Shown here: one piece after another, positions 1-7,952 of the stretch | Layout of the letters: every line of letters begins with the position of its first letter | Numbering within the stretch: the first letter of the stretch is position 1 | Assembly: GCA_017937405.1 (NCBI GenBank) | Contig: JAGBDS010000010.1 | Location: forward strand, 1 to 33,264 | Direction of reading: 5' to 3' | DNA length: 33,264 nucleotides | From: Oscillibacter sp. | GTDB lineage: Bacteria > Bacillota > Clostridia > Oscillospirales > Oscillospiraceae | Made by a program: the position numbers and the translations under genes | Notes under the pieces: model-generated | Databases searched by the model: none | Seen by the model: only the letters and a program-made list of their open reading frames with translations | Told to the model about the DNA's origin: nothing

Positions 1-31
1 GCAACTGAGCGCCGCTAACGGCAGCCTTGTT

Positions 32-778
32 TTAGGCAGTTGTTCCGGGTTTAATCACCACGGTGTAGTGCTTGGTTGCGCGCTTCAAGATAGCGTTGGC
101 AGAAACCTCGTCATTCAGAATCATGGAACTCCAGCTTGCCGGTTCCCGCTGCGAGCAGATAATGGTGCTGAGATTAATCTCGCATCGCTTCTCCAAAATT
201 TCAAAGAGGATTTTCACCTCACGCTCGTCGGTGATGGTATGTAACAGGAAATCGTCCAGGATGAGCAGAGCGGCTCCACAGATTCTTTTCAGGCGTTTCT
301 GGTACTTCGAGTAGTCCTGCACCTTGATTGCCACCAGTGCCTCCAGAAGGGACTCGCAATGGTGGTATTCCACTTTGTAGTTGTTGCAGGCAACAATGCC
401 AATGGCCTTTGCCAAATAGGATTTACCGCTGTCGGATGGCCCCAGAATGCAAACATTCAGGCCGGAATCAATGAAGTCTAACGAAGCCAACGCTTCAGTA
501 ATTCCACGGGGCAGATACTCACGCTCAGCTGAATCAACACAGTTGGTGAGTTCCTGCGGACACCCTCGCAGATGTGCGCTGCGTAGACGGCACTGGATGC
601 GTTTGTTCATCTTCTTCTGGTATTCTGGCTCAACAAGATTAGCTATCGCCATCAATGGATCAAGCTCCAGAAAATTTGGAGATCGGTACATTTCATCCAG
701 AGTAGAGGACATGCCGGGCAAGCCCATTTCGTTCAGTTCAGCAAGAAGCGTGTTAAAGAGTGCTTTTCCGGTGAGCAT
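32..778 (-). CDS. istB: IS21-type helper ATPase IstB
   Basis: This 248-residue protein is an AAA+ ATPase of the DnaC/IstB family, which helps the IstA transposase select target DNA. The N-terminal ~100 residues are the helical IstB domain, followed by the P-loop at residues 113-120 (GPSDSGKS) and a Walker B strand LLILDD at 171-176. Length matches the family (about 250). Its ATG at 776-778 overlaps the istA stop codon (TAATG on the minus strand), giving translational coupling, with a GGCGGTGA ribosome site just upstream inside istA. One oddity is visible: the P-loop normally reads GPxGxGKS/T, but residue 116 is Asp instead of Gly. This may impair ATP binding. The reading frame is intact, so any decay would be recent. 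Confidence 0.9.
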   Translation of the reverse strand: MLTGKALFNTLLAELNEMGLPGMSSTLDEMYRSPNFLELDPLMAIANLVEPEYQKKMNKRIQCRLRSAHLRGCPQELTNCVDSAEREYLPRGITEALASLDFIDSGLNVCILGPSDSGKSYLAKAIGIVACNNYKVEYHHCESLLEALVAIKVQDYSKYQKRLKRICGAALLILDDFLLHTITDEREVKILFEILEKRCEINLSTIICSQREPASWSSMILNDEVSANAILKRATKHYTVVIKPGTTA

Positions 779-2394
779 TACTTGTCACCGCCTTTCCCCT
801 TACGCTGAGCCAAATTCTGGCTGCGGGAGAGGAGCCTGTTAATGTCCATGGACTCAGCGTCCATGACAAAAGCCCCCTTATTGCGTTCTTCGTTAGCAAC
901 AGTGTTGTAGCCGGAAGTTCCCAGATCTTCTGCAACAACTGGAATCGTATTCTTAATGAACGTGTAGTGTGCCTTACCCAGTTCTAAAGCCTGGCGGCAT
1001 GTTTCCTCCAGCGCCTGCTTGCTGTATTTCCTGGTAAAGCTCAGGACTCCCTGGCACATCCGGTAGGTCTGCACCTCCAGCTTGCGGCTGGAAAGAATGC
1101 GCTTAATAACCGCCTCGGTATTAGGACCAATGGTCATGGCCTTCCGAGTGAAATATGTACCGTTCCATTCGGACATTTCCCTGTAGCTTGCCGGAAGATG
1201 GTTCGGATCCGTAGACCACTGGCTCTTTGCAGTGGCTCTGGGCCATTCACAGATAAACTGCCCCTCTTTGGAAAAAATCTTTACCGTGGTAGAAGAAGCT
1301 CGGATAAGCACTTCCTTGTGCAGATAGGCCCGGTCTACGCTGTAATAAGCGTTGTCGAAGCGAACATGGTAATCTGGAGACACTTTGGCCTTCCAGCGTT
1401 CCATGTATTCATACGGCACAGGAGGCAGCGGCATGAGCTCCCGGCGCTCCTCATCCCAGTAGTAGCGGCGGTTGTGCGGCTTCTTGGTGAACGGGGCGTT
1501 ATTAAGCTTGTCCAGGTGCTTCCAAAGGTCACGGTTGAACTGCTCCAGACTGAAGTAGTCCATTTCCTCCATGTCGTGGAAGAAGCCCTTTTCCAAAATG
1601 CCAACAGCATTCTCTACAGAGCTCTTGTACTTGGGCTTCTTTACTTTGGCAGGCAGGATGACCGTGTGGTTGTATTCAGCCCATTCAGCGTAATCCTTGT
1701 TCAATTCCGGGGCAATCCAGTCCCGGTTTGCAATGACAGCCTGCTTGCAATTGCCGCAGACGACCAGCGCCGGTACACCACCAAAATACGCCAGAGCATT
1801 GTTGTTTACAGCGATCCACTGTGGTTCCTTGGTGGAGAGCATTCCTTCTGCGTAAATGTACTGGGAATAAGGAAGAACAGCCACGAAGACAACGATCTCC
1901 AAAACCTCACCGGTGAGCGGATCTACCATCTGAAAGGTCTTGCCAGCGAAGTCCACCTCCATCTTCTGACCAATGACGGCGTTGAAATGCAGCGTTTCCT
2001 TGTTTTCCTCACACCACTTGGCGTAGTTCTCACAGAACTGCCGATACGAGTAAAACTTCAGCCCACAATCCCGGCATTTCTTGGCGTACCGGTTCCAGAG
2101 AACCACAAGGGTCATGTTCTTCCGGGATGACATATCCTTTGCTACGGCTTCATAGTCCGGCATCTCATAGCTGAGATCTCGACCGGCAATCGCTGGGTTC
2201 TTCCCATAGACCGCCTCTGCGATACCGTAGTTGGTGATTCCCTGCGGGAGAGGATAGCCAAGGCTCTTGCATTCCTTGAATGCACGCAGGAAGTCGTTGA
2301 CGCCCGAGGGGCTGGCGTTGAGCGACTTGGCTATTGCCATGCCACTCATACCCAAAGCGTAGTGTTTTGTAATGATGTCTTTATAGTCTAACAT
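778..2394 (-). CDS. istA: IS21-type transposase IstA
   Basis: This 538-residue protein is the DDE transposase of an IS21-family element. It has an N-terminal helix-turn-helix region (about residues 15-40), a Cys-containing segment around 107-138 typical of IstA, and an rve integrase core from about 140 to 270. The first catalytic Asp is D148 (MEVDFAG) and the Glu is E261 (KSSVENAVG). The second catalytic Asp, expected in the block usually written as (V)xDNxKxAV, is replaced by glycine: residues 211-220 read VVCGNCKQAV, with a GGC codon. The protein is therefore probably catalytically dead unless another residue substitutes. The length is normal and there is no frameshift. It is coupled to istB through a one-base stop/start overlap. 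Confidence 0.92.
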   Translation of the reverse strand: MLDYKDIITKHYALGMSGMAIAKSLNASPSGVNDFLRAFKECKSLGYPLPQGITNYGIAEAVYGKNPAIAGRDLSYEMPDYEAVAKDMSSRKNMTLVVLWNRYAKKCRDCGLKFYSYRQFCENYAKWCEENKETLHFNAVIGQKMEVDFAGKTFQMVDPLTGEVLEIVVFVAVLPYSQYIYAEGMLSTKEPQWIAVNNNALAYFGGVPALVVCGNCKQAVIANRDWIAPELNKDYAEWAEYNHTVILPAKVKKPKYKSSVENAVGILEKGFFHDMEEMDYFSLEQFNRDLWKHLDKLNNAPFTKKPHNRRYYWDEERRELMPLPPVPYEYMERWKAKVSPDYHVRFDNAYYSVDRAYLHKEVLIRASSTTVKIFSKEGQFICEWPRATAKSQWSTDPNHLPASYREMSEWNGTYFTRKAMTIGPNTEAVIKRILSSRKLEVQTYRMCQGVLSFTRKYSKQALEETCRQALELGKAHYTFIKNTIPVVAEDLGTSGYNTVANEERNKGAFVMDAESMDINRLLSRSQNLAQRKGKGGDK

Positions 2395-2490
2395 CCATTA
2401 CCCTCCTAATAGTGAATTTCCGCTGTTGCGGGTACCACTATTATGGGGGATACATGGACTACATCAAGGGGCTGCCGCTGGCACCGCACC

Positions 2491-2549
2491 GTTGCCGTTC
2501 AGCGCCGCACCAGCTACCGCTGGCTACCGCCGTATGCATGAACGGCAAC
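2491..2549. repeat. Inverted repeat at the istA-side end of the IS21 element
   Basis: gttgccgttca at 2491-2501 and tgaacggcaac at 2539-2549 are perfect 11-base inverted copies separated by 37 bases. The spacer holds a tandem-like gctaccgctggctaccgc and a ccag/ctgg dyad. The position, about 100-155 bases upstream of istA, fits the multiple transposase-binding sites of IS21 termini. This assignment is inference. Confidence 0.45.
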
Positions 2550-2640
2550 TGTAAAAGCCTCTGATTAAGTTGGATTTGTAGAAAAAAGGATTAAAAAATT
2601 GGAAATGCCACCAAAAAATAGAGAGCATAAAAAATATATA

Positions 2641-2669
2641 TTGACTTTTGTATATCGGCGTTTTATGGT
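2641..2669 (+). promoter_or_regulatory. Candidate sigma-70 promoter of the LacI-MBL-TctCBA-kinase operon
   Basis: TTGACT (2641-2646) and TATGGT (2664-2669) are separated by 17 bases in the AT-rich stretch between the IS element and the regulator gene. Predicted transcription starts near 2676, leaving a leader of about 100 bases that contains the operator at 2744-2757. The -10 box is imperfect. Confidence 0.45.
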
Positions 2670-2743
2670 AAAGAAAAGAAGTCCTGAACCTGCTGGTCGG
2701 CGATTTGCACAATGGCTTGCCAGCTGTTTTTTGAACAGAAAAA

Positions 2744-2757
2744 TGAGAACGTTCTCA
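2744..2757. promoter_or_regulatory. LacI-family operator (perfect 14-bp palindrome)
   Basis: The sequence tgagaacgttctca is a perfect palindrome with the central CG step typical of LacI/GalR operators. It lies 19 bases upstream of the start codon of the LacI-type regulator at 2777, so autoregulation is likely. Because it lies downstream of the best promoter match, it may act as a transcription roadblock, or a nearer promoter was missed. Confidence 0.7.
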
Positions 2758-2776
2758 AAGAGCGTGGGAGAACACA

Positions 2777-3772
2777 ATGGCAGCAACGATTATTGATGTC
2801 GCACGGATGTGCGGATATTCAAAAGCGACGGTTTCCAGAGCGTATGCCTCTCCGGAAGCAGTCAGCGAAAAAGCCCGCGAAAAGATTTACGCGGCGGCAA
2901 AAAAATTGAACTATGCTCCCAATGCCATTGCGAGAGCAATGGTACGGCAGCGGACGGAAAACATTGCTTTCATCATTCATGAAAAGCAGTATCCCGCTAT
3001 TCTGAATCCTTTCTACTCTCCTCTTTTGGAAGCTGCTATGCAGGAAGGAACTCGCCGGAATTACAGCTTGTTTGTGACCACCAGCCAGGATATGCGCCTG
3101 CCTAATGGAGATATCTACATCAAAAAACATATGGACGGCGTGATTTTTGCCGGCGAGGCCGATGTACGGACCATTGAGGAATTCCGCAAGCAGAACATCC
3201 CGGTGGTTTTGGTAAATAATCATCTGGATATGGAAGGATTGCTGTGTGTTTCGGCTGACCACTACGGCGGCGCGGTACAAGCTACGGCGCACCTTTGTGA
3301 GCGTGGACACCGCAAGATCGGCTTGTTGGCAGGACGGTTTTCCCCTCAAGTCAGTGAAGCCCGTGCGGAGGGCTTTTTCAAGACCCTTGCCCAGTATGAT
3401 GTACCTGTTGACACCCGCTTTATCGCGGCCATCGAGCCCACGCTGGAAGCCGGAGAGGAAGCCATGACCCGGCTCCTGCAGGAACCAGATCATCCCACGG
3501 CATTTTTCTGCACCAACGATACCATTGCCGCAGGCGCTATGAAAGCAGTCTTTCGGGCAGGGCTAAAGATGCCCGAGGATATTGCCATCGTAGGTTTCGA
3601 TGACAGCTATATCAGCCGGGTGGTGGCTCCTGAACTGACTACCGTGAAGATCGATGTAGACCTGATGGGGCGGCTGGCCGCTCAGCGCCTGTTTGACTTG
3701 ATCGACGGCAGTGAAGTCGCGGATACACAAATTGAAATCCCCACAGAACTGATCGTCCGGGAAACAACCTGA
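2777..3772 (+). CDS. LacI-family transcriptional regulator (TctCBA operon)
   Basis: This 331-residue protein is a LacI/GalR-type regulator. Residues 4-50 form the helix-turn-helix plus hinge (IDVARMCGYSKATVSRAYAS, then a YAPN hinge). The rest is a periplasmic-binding-protein-like sensor domain ending with the usual IAIVGFDD and LTTVKID motifs. The start is supported by a GGGAG ribosome site at 2766-2770. It is the first gene of a plus-strand operon with a metallo-hydrolase, a tripartite carboxylate transporter and a sugar-type kinase, and a perfect operator lies just upstream. It probably represses the operon until a substrate or phosphorylated product binds. The effector cannot be read from the sequence. 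Confidence 0.93.
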   Translation: MAATIIDVARMCGYSKATVSRAYASPEAVSEKAREKIYAAAKKLNYAPNAIARAMVRQRTENIAFIIHEKQYPAILNPFYSPLLEAAMQEGTRRNYSLFVTTSQDMRLPNGDIYIKKHMDGVIFAGEADVRTIEEFRKQNIPVVLVNNHLDMEGLLCVSADHYGGAVQATAHLCERGHRKIGLLAGRFSPQVSEARAEGFFKTLAQYDVPVDTRFIAAIEPTLEAGEEAMTRLLQEPDHPTAFFCTNDTIAAGAMKAVFRAGLKMPEDIAIVGFDDSYISRVVAPELTTVKIDVDLMGRLAAQRLFDLIDGSEVADTQIEIPTELIVRETT

Positions 3773-3819
3773 GACTTTGACCTGTATATACGGAAATTTA
3801 AGCGGAAAGGAGTGAAACG

Positions 3820-4803
3820 ATGGAAGCAACCGTAATCAATGTTGGATATGGTGATGCGATTTTGGTGGAAACTGATGACGGATATCGGCTCCTGCTGGAT
3901 GGCGGAAGCGGCCTGGCATCGGAATTTGAAGGCGATCCTTACCGCATCCGCTCCGTGGATTACCTCTCCAAGCAGCAGATCGGCCATCTGGACGCCGTGG
4001 TGATCTCTCACATCCATGAGGACCATGTGTGCGGCCTGGAAGCGGTATTACAACAGACGGCGGTAGACCATCTCTATGTTCCATACCCGGCGGAGCCCTT
4101 TTTACAGGGCTGTGAGCTGATGCCTGCTAACGGAGTTCCCCGCAGTGTGCCATTGTACACCAATGCACTGAATGCCTACCGGAGAATTTTGCTTTATGCC
4201 AAAGAACGTGGAATTCCTGTTACCGTGCTAAAAACCGGGGATGTGTTGGAGTTTGGGACGGATGCGAGGATGCGGGTGCTGGCACCGAAAAACGGCGTTG
4301 TAGATGCGTACATGGAAGCCGTGGAGCGGGCATACCGGTTGGCCGATGATCCCGTCGCTGTGACCGAGTGTCTGACCCGGCTGGACGCCACCTCCAATCA
4401 CACCAGCATGCTGCTGAGTTTTGAACTGGAAAACACCGTTTTCCTCAGCGCGGCGGATAGCTGCCCTCGTGAATGGAACGAAGTTCCTAAAATTTTTCTT
4501 GAAAATGTAAACGTTCTCAAATTACCACATCACGGGCAAATCGACTCGGTTTCTGAACTTTTTATGAAAAATATGCCGCTGCGGTATGTGATTACCACCT
4601 CGGCGTCTGACAGGCGATATAACAGTGCGAATGAACAGGTATACCAGCAGCTGACCGCAATGTTCCCGGCGGATCGTACCCCTCAGTTCCTGTTCTCAGA
4701 CGAGCGGGAATATCCGCCTTATTTCTCACAGCCTGACGGATTTCAGGCAATCAAACTTGTAATGGATTCCGGAAAGATCACACCGGAGTTTATTAAAATT
4801 TAA
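3820..4803 (+). CDS. Metallo-beta-lactamase-fold hydrolase
   Basis: This 327-residue soluble protein has the metallo-beta-lactamase fold. The metal-binding HxHxDH motif is HIHEDH at residues 64-69, preceded by the structural Asp in LLLDGG (27). The distal ligands are likely the Asp in LSAADSC and the His in KLPHHG, as in the ComEC/Rec2-like and related hydrolase subfamily. No signal peptide or membrane segment is seen. An AAAGGAG ribosome site precedes the ATG. It lies 47 bases after the regulator and 19 before the binding-protein gene, so it is co-transcribed. In this setting it may hydrolyse an ester, lactone or phosphoester of the imported compound. That function is inference, and the substrate is unknown. 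Confidence 0.85.
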   Translation: MEATVINVGYGDAILVETDDGYRLLLDGGSGLASEFEGDPYRIRSVDYLSKQQIGHLDAVVISHIHEDHVCGLEAVLQQTAVDHLYVPYPAEPFLQGCELMPANGVPRSVPLYTNALNAYRRILLYAKERGIPVTVLKTGDVLEFGTDARMRVLAPKNGVVDAYMEAVERAYRLADDPVAVTECLTRLDATSNHTSMLLSFELENTVFLSAADSCPREWNEVPKIFLENVNVLKLPHHGQIDSVSELFMKNMPLRYVITTSASDRRYNSANEQVYQQLTAMFPADRTPQFLFSDEREYPPYFSQPDGFQAIKLVMDSGKITPEFIKI

Positions 4804-4822
4804 GAAAAGAGGAGAAAAAACG

Positions 4823-5851
4823 ATGAAAAAGCTCATGTCTCTGGCCCTCGCGCTCATCATGGTCCTGAGCTTGGCAGCCTGCGGCGGCAAGACCGCTGAT
4901 ACGCCCAAGCCCGACAGCCAGCCCCAGCAGGAAACCACCGACAAGACCCCTGAGAAGCCCGCGGATTCCTTCCCCGAGAAGCAGGTGACCATCATCATGC
5001 CCTGGAGCCTGGGCGGCGGTCCCGACACCATTGCCCGTCAGGTTGCTTCCTACGGTGAAAAGTATCTGGGCGTCCCTGTGATCGTTGAAAACCACACCGG
5101 TGGTTCCGGCACCATCGCTATGAACGACGCTCTGCAGGCAGCGGACGACGGCTACACCATGGTGGTCGCCAATGGTCCTCTGTTCTCCCTGACTCCCAGC
5201 TTTATCAACATCAACTACACCCTGGACGATATTACGCCCCTGATCGGTATGCGCATTACCGAGTTCGTCATCCTGACCAACTCCAAGAGCGGCATTACCA
5301 ACATCGATGAGCTGAAGGCTTACGCCGCTTCCGGCCACACCATCAAGTACGCCACCACCGGCGGCCCCGGCAACGACAGCTACACTATGATTTCTGTCCT
5401 GTTCAAGCTGCTGGACATCCCCTCTGAGGCAGTTCCCTATGACGGCGGCCAGGAAGCCATCAACGCTCTGGTCGGCGGCCATGTGGATGTGGCCATTGGT
5501 TCTCCTCCGACCTATCGTGACTATGTTATCAACGGCGACCTGAACTGCCTGGGCACTTTCATCCCCGAGGGTCTGGATGTGGAAGGCATCGGTCATATCC
5601 CCTCCTTCAAGGATCAGGGCATCGACGTGGACTTCACCGGTATGGACTACTTTGCCGTTCGTTCCTCTGTGGACGACAGCAAGAAGGAAATTCTGACCAA
5701 CTTCATCAAGCAGGTCTATGCTGATCCTGACTTCCAGGAGTTCATGAAGGGTATGGGCATGAAGGCTTGGGAAGCCACCGAAAGCGAGATTATCGGCATG
5801 GTGGAATCTCAGACCGAGGCTATGACCAAGTACATCCCTCTGGTTCAGTGA
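4823..5851 (+). CDS. tctC: Tripartite tricarboxylate transporter substrate-binding lipoprotein (TctC)
   Basis: This 342-residue lipoprotein is the extracellular solute receptor of a TctCBA secondary transporter. The signal peptide has a hydrophobic run ending in a lipobox LAAC (Cys about residue 19), followed by a Pro/Lys/Gln-rich linker to about 50. The mature domain begins with the family's typical KQVTIIMPWSLGGGPDTIAR strand-loop and continues with VENHTGGSGTIA, both carboxylate-binding segments of TctC/Bug proteins. Length is usual for the family. A GAAAAGAGGAG ribosome site precedes the ATG. The transporter genes tctB and tctA follow. The ligand is probably a carboxylated compound, but Bug proteins vary too widely to name it. 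Confidence 0.95.
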   Translation: MKKLMSLALALIMVLSLAACGGKTADTPKPDSQPQQETTDKTPEKPADSFPEKQVTIIMPWSLGGGPDTIARQVASYGEKYLGVPVIVENHTGGSGTIAMNDALQAADDGYTMVVANGPLFSLTPSFININYTLDDITPLIGMRITEFVILTNSKSGITNIDELKAYAASGHTIKYATTGGPGNDSYTMISVLFKLLDIPSEAVPYDGGQEAINALVGGHVDVAIGSPPTYRDYVINGDLNCLGTFIPEGLDVEGIGHIPSFKDQGIDVDFTGMDYFAVRSSVDDSKKEILTNFIKQVYADPDFQEFMKGMGMKAWEATESEIIGMVESQTEAMTKYIPLVQ

Positions 5852-5859
5852 CACGCCCC

Positions 5860-5890
5860 GGTGCCCCATATCCCCGCGATATGGGGCACC
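5860..5890 (+). terminator. Intercistronic hairpin after tctC
   Basis: A perfect 13-bp stem (5860-5872 with 5878-5890) with a 5-base loop begins 8 bases after the tctC stop. No U-tract follows, so it more likely stabilises the upstream message or partly attenuates transcription into tctBA than acts as a full terminator. Confidence 0.75.
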
Positions 5891-5915
5891 TATCCTAAAA
5901 TGAGGTAATGAGATT

Positions 5916-6380
5916 ATGAAGATCAAATATAATACGGAAATGATCTCAGGCGCCATTTTTGCCATTCTTGGTGCCGTGCTATGGTTCCTGATTCCGACAC
6001 AGGTCCAAACACTGGAGAAAACCGTCATCAACGCCCAAACTTTCCCCCGCATCGCCATTGGCGGACTGTTCCTCTTTTCCGTGGGCCTGCTGCTGGAGGG
6101 CCTGTTTGCACGGGAAAAGAAGGAAGTGTACATCACCAAAGAGAGCTTCCGCTCTGTAGCCTTCAAGAAAGAACTGCGTTCCATCCTGTTTGCGCTGTTT
6201 TTGATCGCTTATTGCTTCCTTGTGGGCCATTTGGGATATGTTGTGACAACGGTACTGCTGGTTTTGGCGGTCATGCTGTTTTATGGAGCCCGCAAGTGGT
6301 ACTACTATGCCATTCCCTTGGGTATGGTGGGTATCGTGTACTATGTATTCAAGGTGCTCCTGAGAATCTCTCTGCCCTGA
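5916..6380 (+). CDS. tctB: Tripartite tricarboxylate transporter small membrane subunit (TctB)
   Basis: This 154-residue protein is the small integral membrane component of the TctCBA transporter. Four hydrophobic segments are visible: about residues 10-27, 45-62, 90-110 and 114-145, the last probably two helices or a long hairpin. A basic cytoplasmic loop with an REKKEVYITKESFRS-like stretch separates the second and third. Length and hydrophobic pattern match TctB. A TGAGGTAATGAG sequence just upstream serves as a ribosome site. It follows the tctC hairpin and precedes tctA by 18 bases. TctB is poorly conserved in sequence, so the call leans on topology and operon position. Confidence 0.88.
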   Translation: MKIKYNTEMISGAIFAILGAVLWFLIPTQVQTLEKTVINAQTFPRIAIGGLFLFSVGLLLEGLFAREKKEVYITKESFRSVAFKKELRSILFALFLIAYCFLVGHLGYVVTTVLLVLAVMLFYGARKWYYYAIPLGMVGIVYYVFKVLLRISLP

Positions 6381-6398
6381 TCAGAAAGGAGAATGCTT

Positions 6399-7889
6399 AT
6401 GGAACAATTTTTAGGTGGACTGCAGATCCTGATGCAGTGGCAGCACTTTTTGATCATTCCTCTTGGCCTGGCTATCGGTATCGTGGTTGGTGCCATTCCC
6501 GGCCTGACCTCTGACCTCGGTATTATTCTTTGTATCCCTCTCACCTACGGCATGGAGCCCACCATGGCGATTTTGATGCTGCTGGCTATCTACTGCGGCG
6601 GTACTTACGGCGGCTCCATCACCGCAATTCTGATCAACACCCCCGGCACCTCCGCCAATGCGGCGACTCTGTTTGACGGCTATCCCATGACTGTAAAAGG
6701 GCAAGCGTTCAAGGCGCTGCAAATGGCGCTGTACGCCTCTACCATCGGCGGCCTCATCAGCGCTGTGGCGCTGCTGTTTCTGGCTCCTCAGATCGCAAAG
6801 ATCACGCTGCTGTTTGGTCCCGCTGAATATTTTGCCTTGGCTGTATTCGGCCTGTCTGTCATTGCGGGCGTTTCTAACAACAGCATCTTCAAAGGCCTTA
6901 TTGGCGCCTGCATCGGCCTGTTTATGGCAACCATCGGCATGGACAATATCAGCGGTACAGCCCGCTTTACCTTTGGAAGCAATCGGCTGATGAGCGGCAT
7001 CGACCTCATCATCGCCCTCATCGGACTGTTCGCGATTTCTGAGATCATGATGAAATCGCAGTATGACCCCAAGAAAGACCACAAAACCATCAGTGCCTCG
7101 GCTATCACCAAGGACAAGATCACCAAGGATGAGTACCGGCGCTGCCGGAAGCCTATCGCGCTGGGTTCCCTCATTGGCGTCATAATCGGAGCCGCGCCCG
7201 GTACCGGCGGCGGTCTGGCGGCGTTCATCTCTTACAACCAGACCAAGCAGGCATCTAAGCATCCCGAGACCTTCGGGCATGGCGAGATCGAAGGCGTGGC
7301 AGCCTCCGAGTCTGCCAACAACGGTGCCTGCGGCGCTACCATGATCCCCATGCTGACCCTGGGCGTTCCCGGCGACGGCGCCACGGCTATTCTCATGGGC
7401 GCGTTCATGATCCACGGTATGATTCCCGGCCCCACGCTGTTCAAAGAGCAGGGAAATATCCTGTATGCCATCATGCTGGGCCTGATCGTGGTTAATGTGT
7501 TTATGTACATCCTGGGCAGCGGCTTCACCCGTTTCTACGCCCATATCACCCGAATCCCTTACGAGATCCTGGCAGCCATCGTGCTGACCTTCTGCATCGC
7601 AGGTGCATACTCCACCAACAACCGGATGTATGATATCTACATTATCCTGATTTTCGGTATCGTGGCGTATTTCCTGCGCCGCATGGACTTCCAGCTGGTG
7701 CCAATTCTGCTGGGCATCGTGCTGGGGCCTCTGGCTGAGAAAAACTTCCGCCGGGCGCTGGTACTGTCTGACGGCAGCCTGAGCATCTTCTTTACCCGTC
7801 CCATCAGCTGCGCTTTCATCGTGATCGCTGTGGGCTCTGTGCTGCTGTTTGCTTGGAAGAATTATAAGGCCAAGCGTAGAGTACAGTAA
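6399..7889 (+). CDS. tctA: Tripartite tricarboxylate transporter large membrane subunit (TctA)
   Basis: This protein of 496 residues is the large channel-forming subunit of a TctCBA secondary importer. It shows about ten to twelve hydrophobic segments and the family signature GGTYGGSITAILINTPG followed by a GYPM motif. A second conserved glycine-rich repeat, GAAPGTGGGLAAFISY, lies in the middle of the protein. The second ATG (6399) is chosen over the one at 6393 because AAAGGAG at 6385-6391 sits 7 bases before 6399 but only one base before 6393. It is followed by a strong hairpin and then the kinase gene. Confidence 0.95.
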   Translation: MEQFLGGLQILMQWQHFLIIPLGLAIGIVVGAIPGLTSDLGIILCIPLTYGMEPTMAILMLLAIYCGGTYGGSITAILINTPGTSANAATLFDGYPMTVKGQAFKALQMALYASTIGGLISAVALLFLAPQIAKITLLFGPAEYFALAVFGLSVIAGVSNNSIFKGLIGACIGLFMATIGMDNISGTARFTFGSNRLMSGIDLIIALIGLFAISEIMMKSQYDPKKDHKTISASAITKDKITKDEYRRCRKPIALGSLIGVIIGAAPGTGGGLAAFISYNQTKQASKHPETFGHGEIEGVAASESANNGACGATMIPMLTLGVPGDGATAILMGAFMIHGMIPGPTLFKEQGNILYAIMLGLIVVNVFMYILGSGFTRFYAHITRIPYEILAAIVLTFCIAGAYSTNNRMYDIYIILIFGIVAYFLRRMDFQLVPILLGIVLGPLAEKNFRRALVLSDGSLSIFFTRPISCAFIVIAVGSVLLFAWKNYKAKRRVQ

Positions 7890-7899
7890 CAAAATGACG

Positions 7900-7931
7900 G
7901 AAAGCGGCGCTCTGGAGTGAGCGCCGCTTTC
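7900..7931 (+). terminator. Hairpin between tctA and the kinase gene
   Basis: A perfect 13-bp stem (7900-7912 with 7919-7931) and a 6-base loop begin 10 bases after the tctA stop and end in TTTCTTTG. It may act as a partial terminator or mRNA stabiliser. The kinase start codon is 21 bases downstream, so some readthrough is expected. Confidence 0.7.
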
Positions 7932-7952
7932 TTTGAAAAGGAGAAATTAACT

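Larger units (their letters stand above)
1..2549 (-). mobile_element. IS21-family insertion sequence (left end cut by window edge)
   Basis: The overlapping istA and istB genes, in that order on the minus strand, define an IS21-family element. The upstream (istA-side) end probably lies near 2549, where an 11-base inverted repeat pair is seen (2491-2501 and 2539-2549). The istB-side end is not resolved: only 31 bases follow the istB stop, and these share the short string gcaactg with the other end. IS21 termini normally carry several transposase-binding repeats, which fits the repetitive sequence at 2470-2549. No target-site duplication can be tested because the left terminus is out of view. 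The element sits directly upstream of the LacI operon. Confidence 0.8.

Noticed and set aside
4793-7892. Long open frames on the minus strand (4793-6184 and 6411-7892)
   Set aside because: They are antisense to tctC, tctB and tctA, have low-complexity His/Gly/Asp-rich composition, no ribosome sites and no domains; they result from the codon bias of the real genes.
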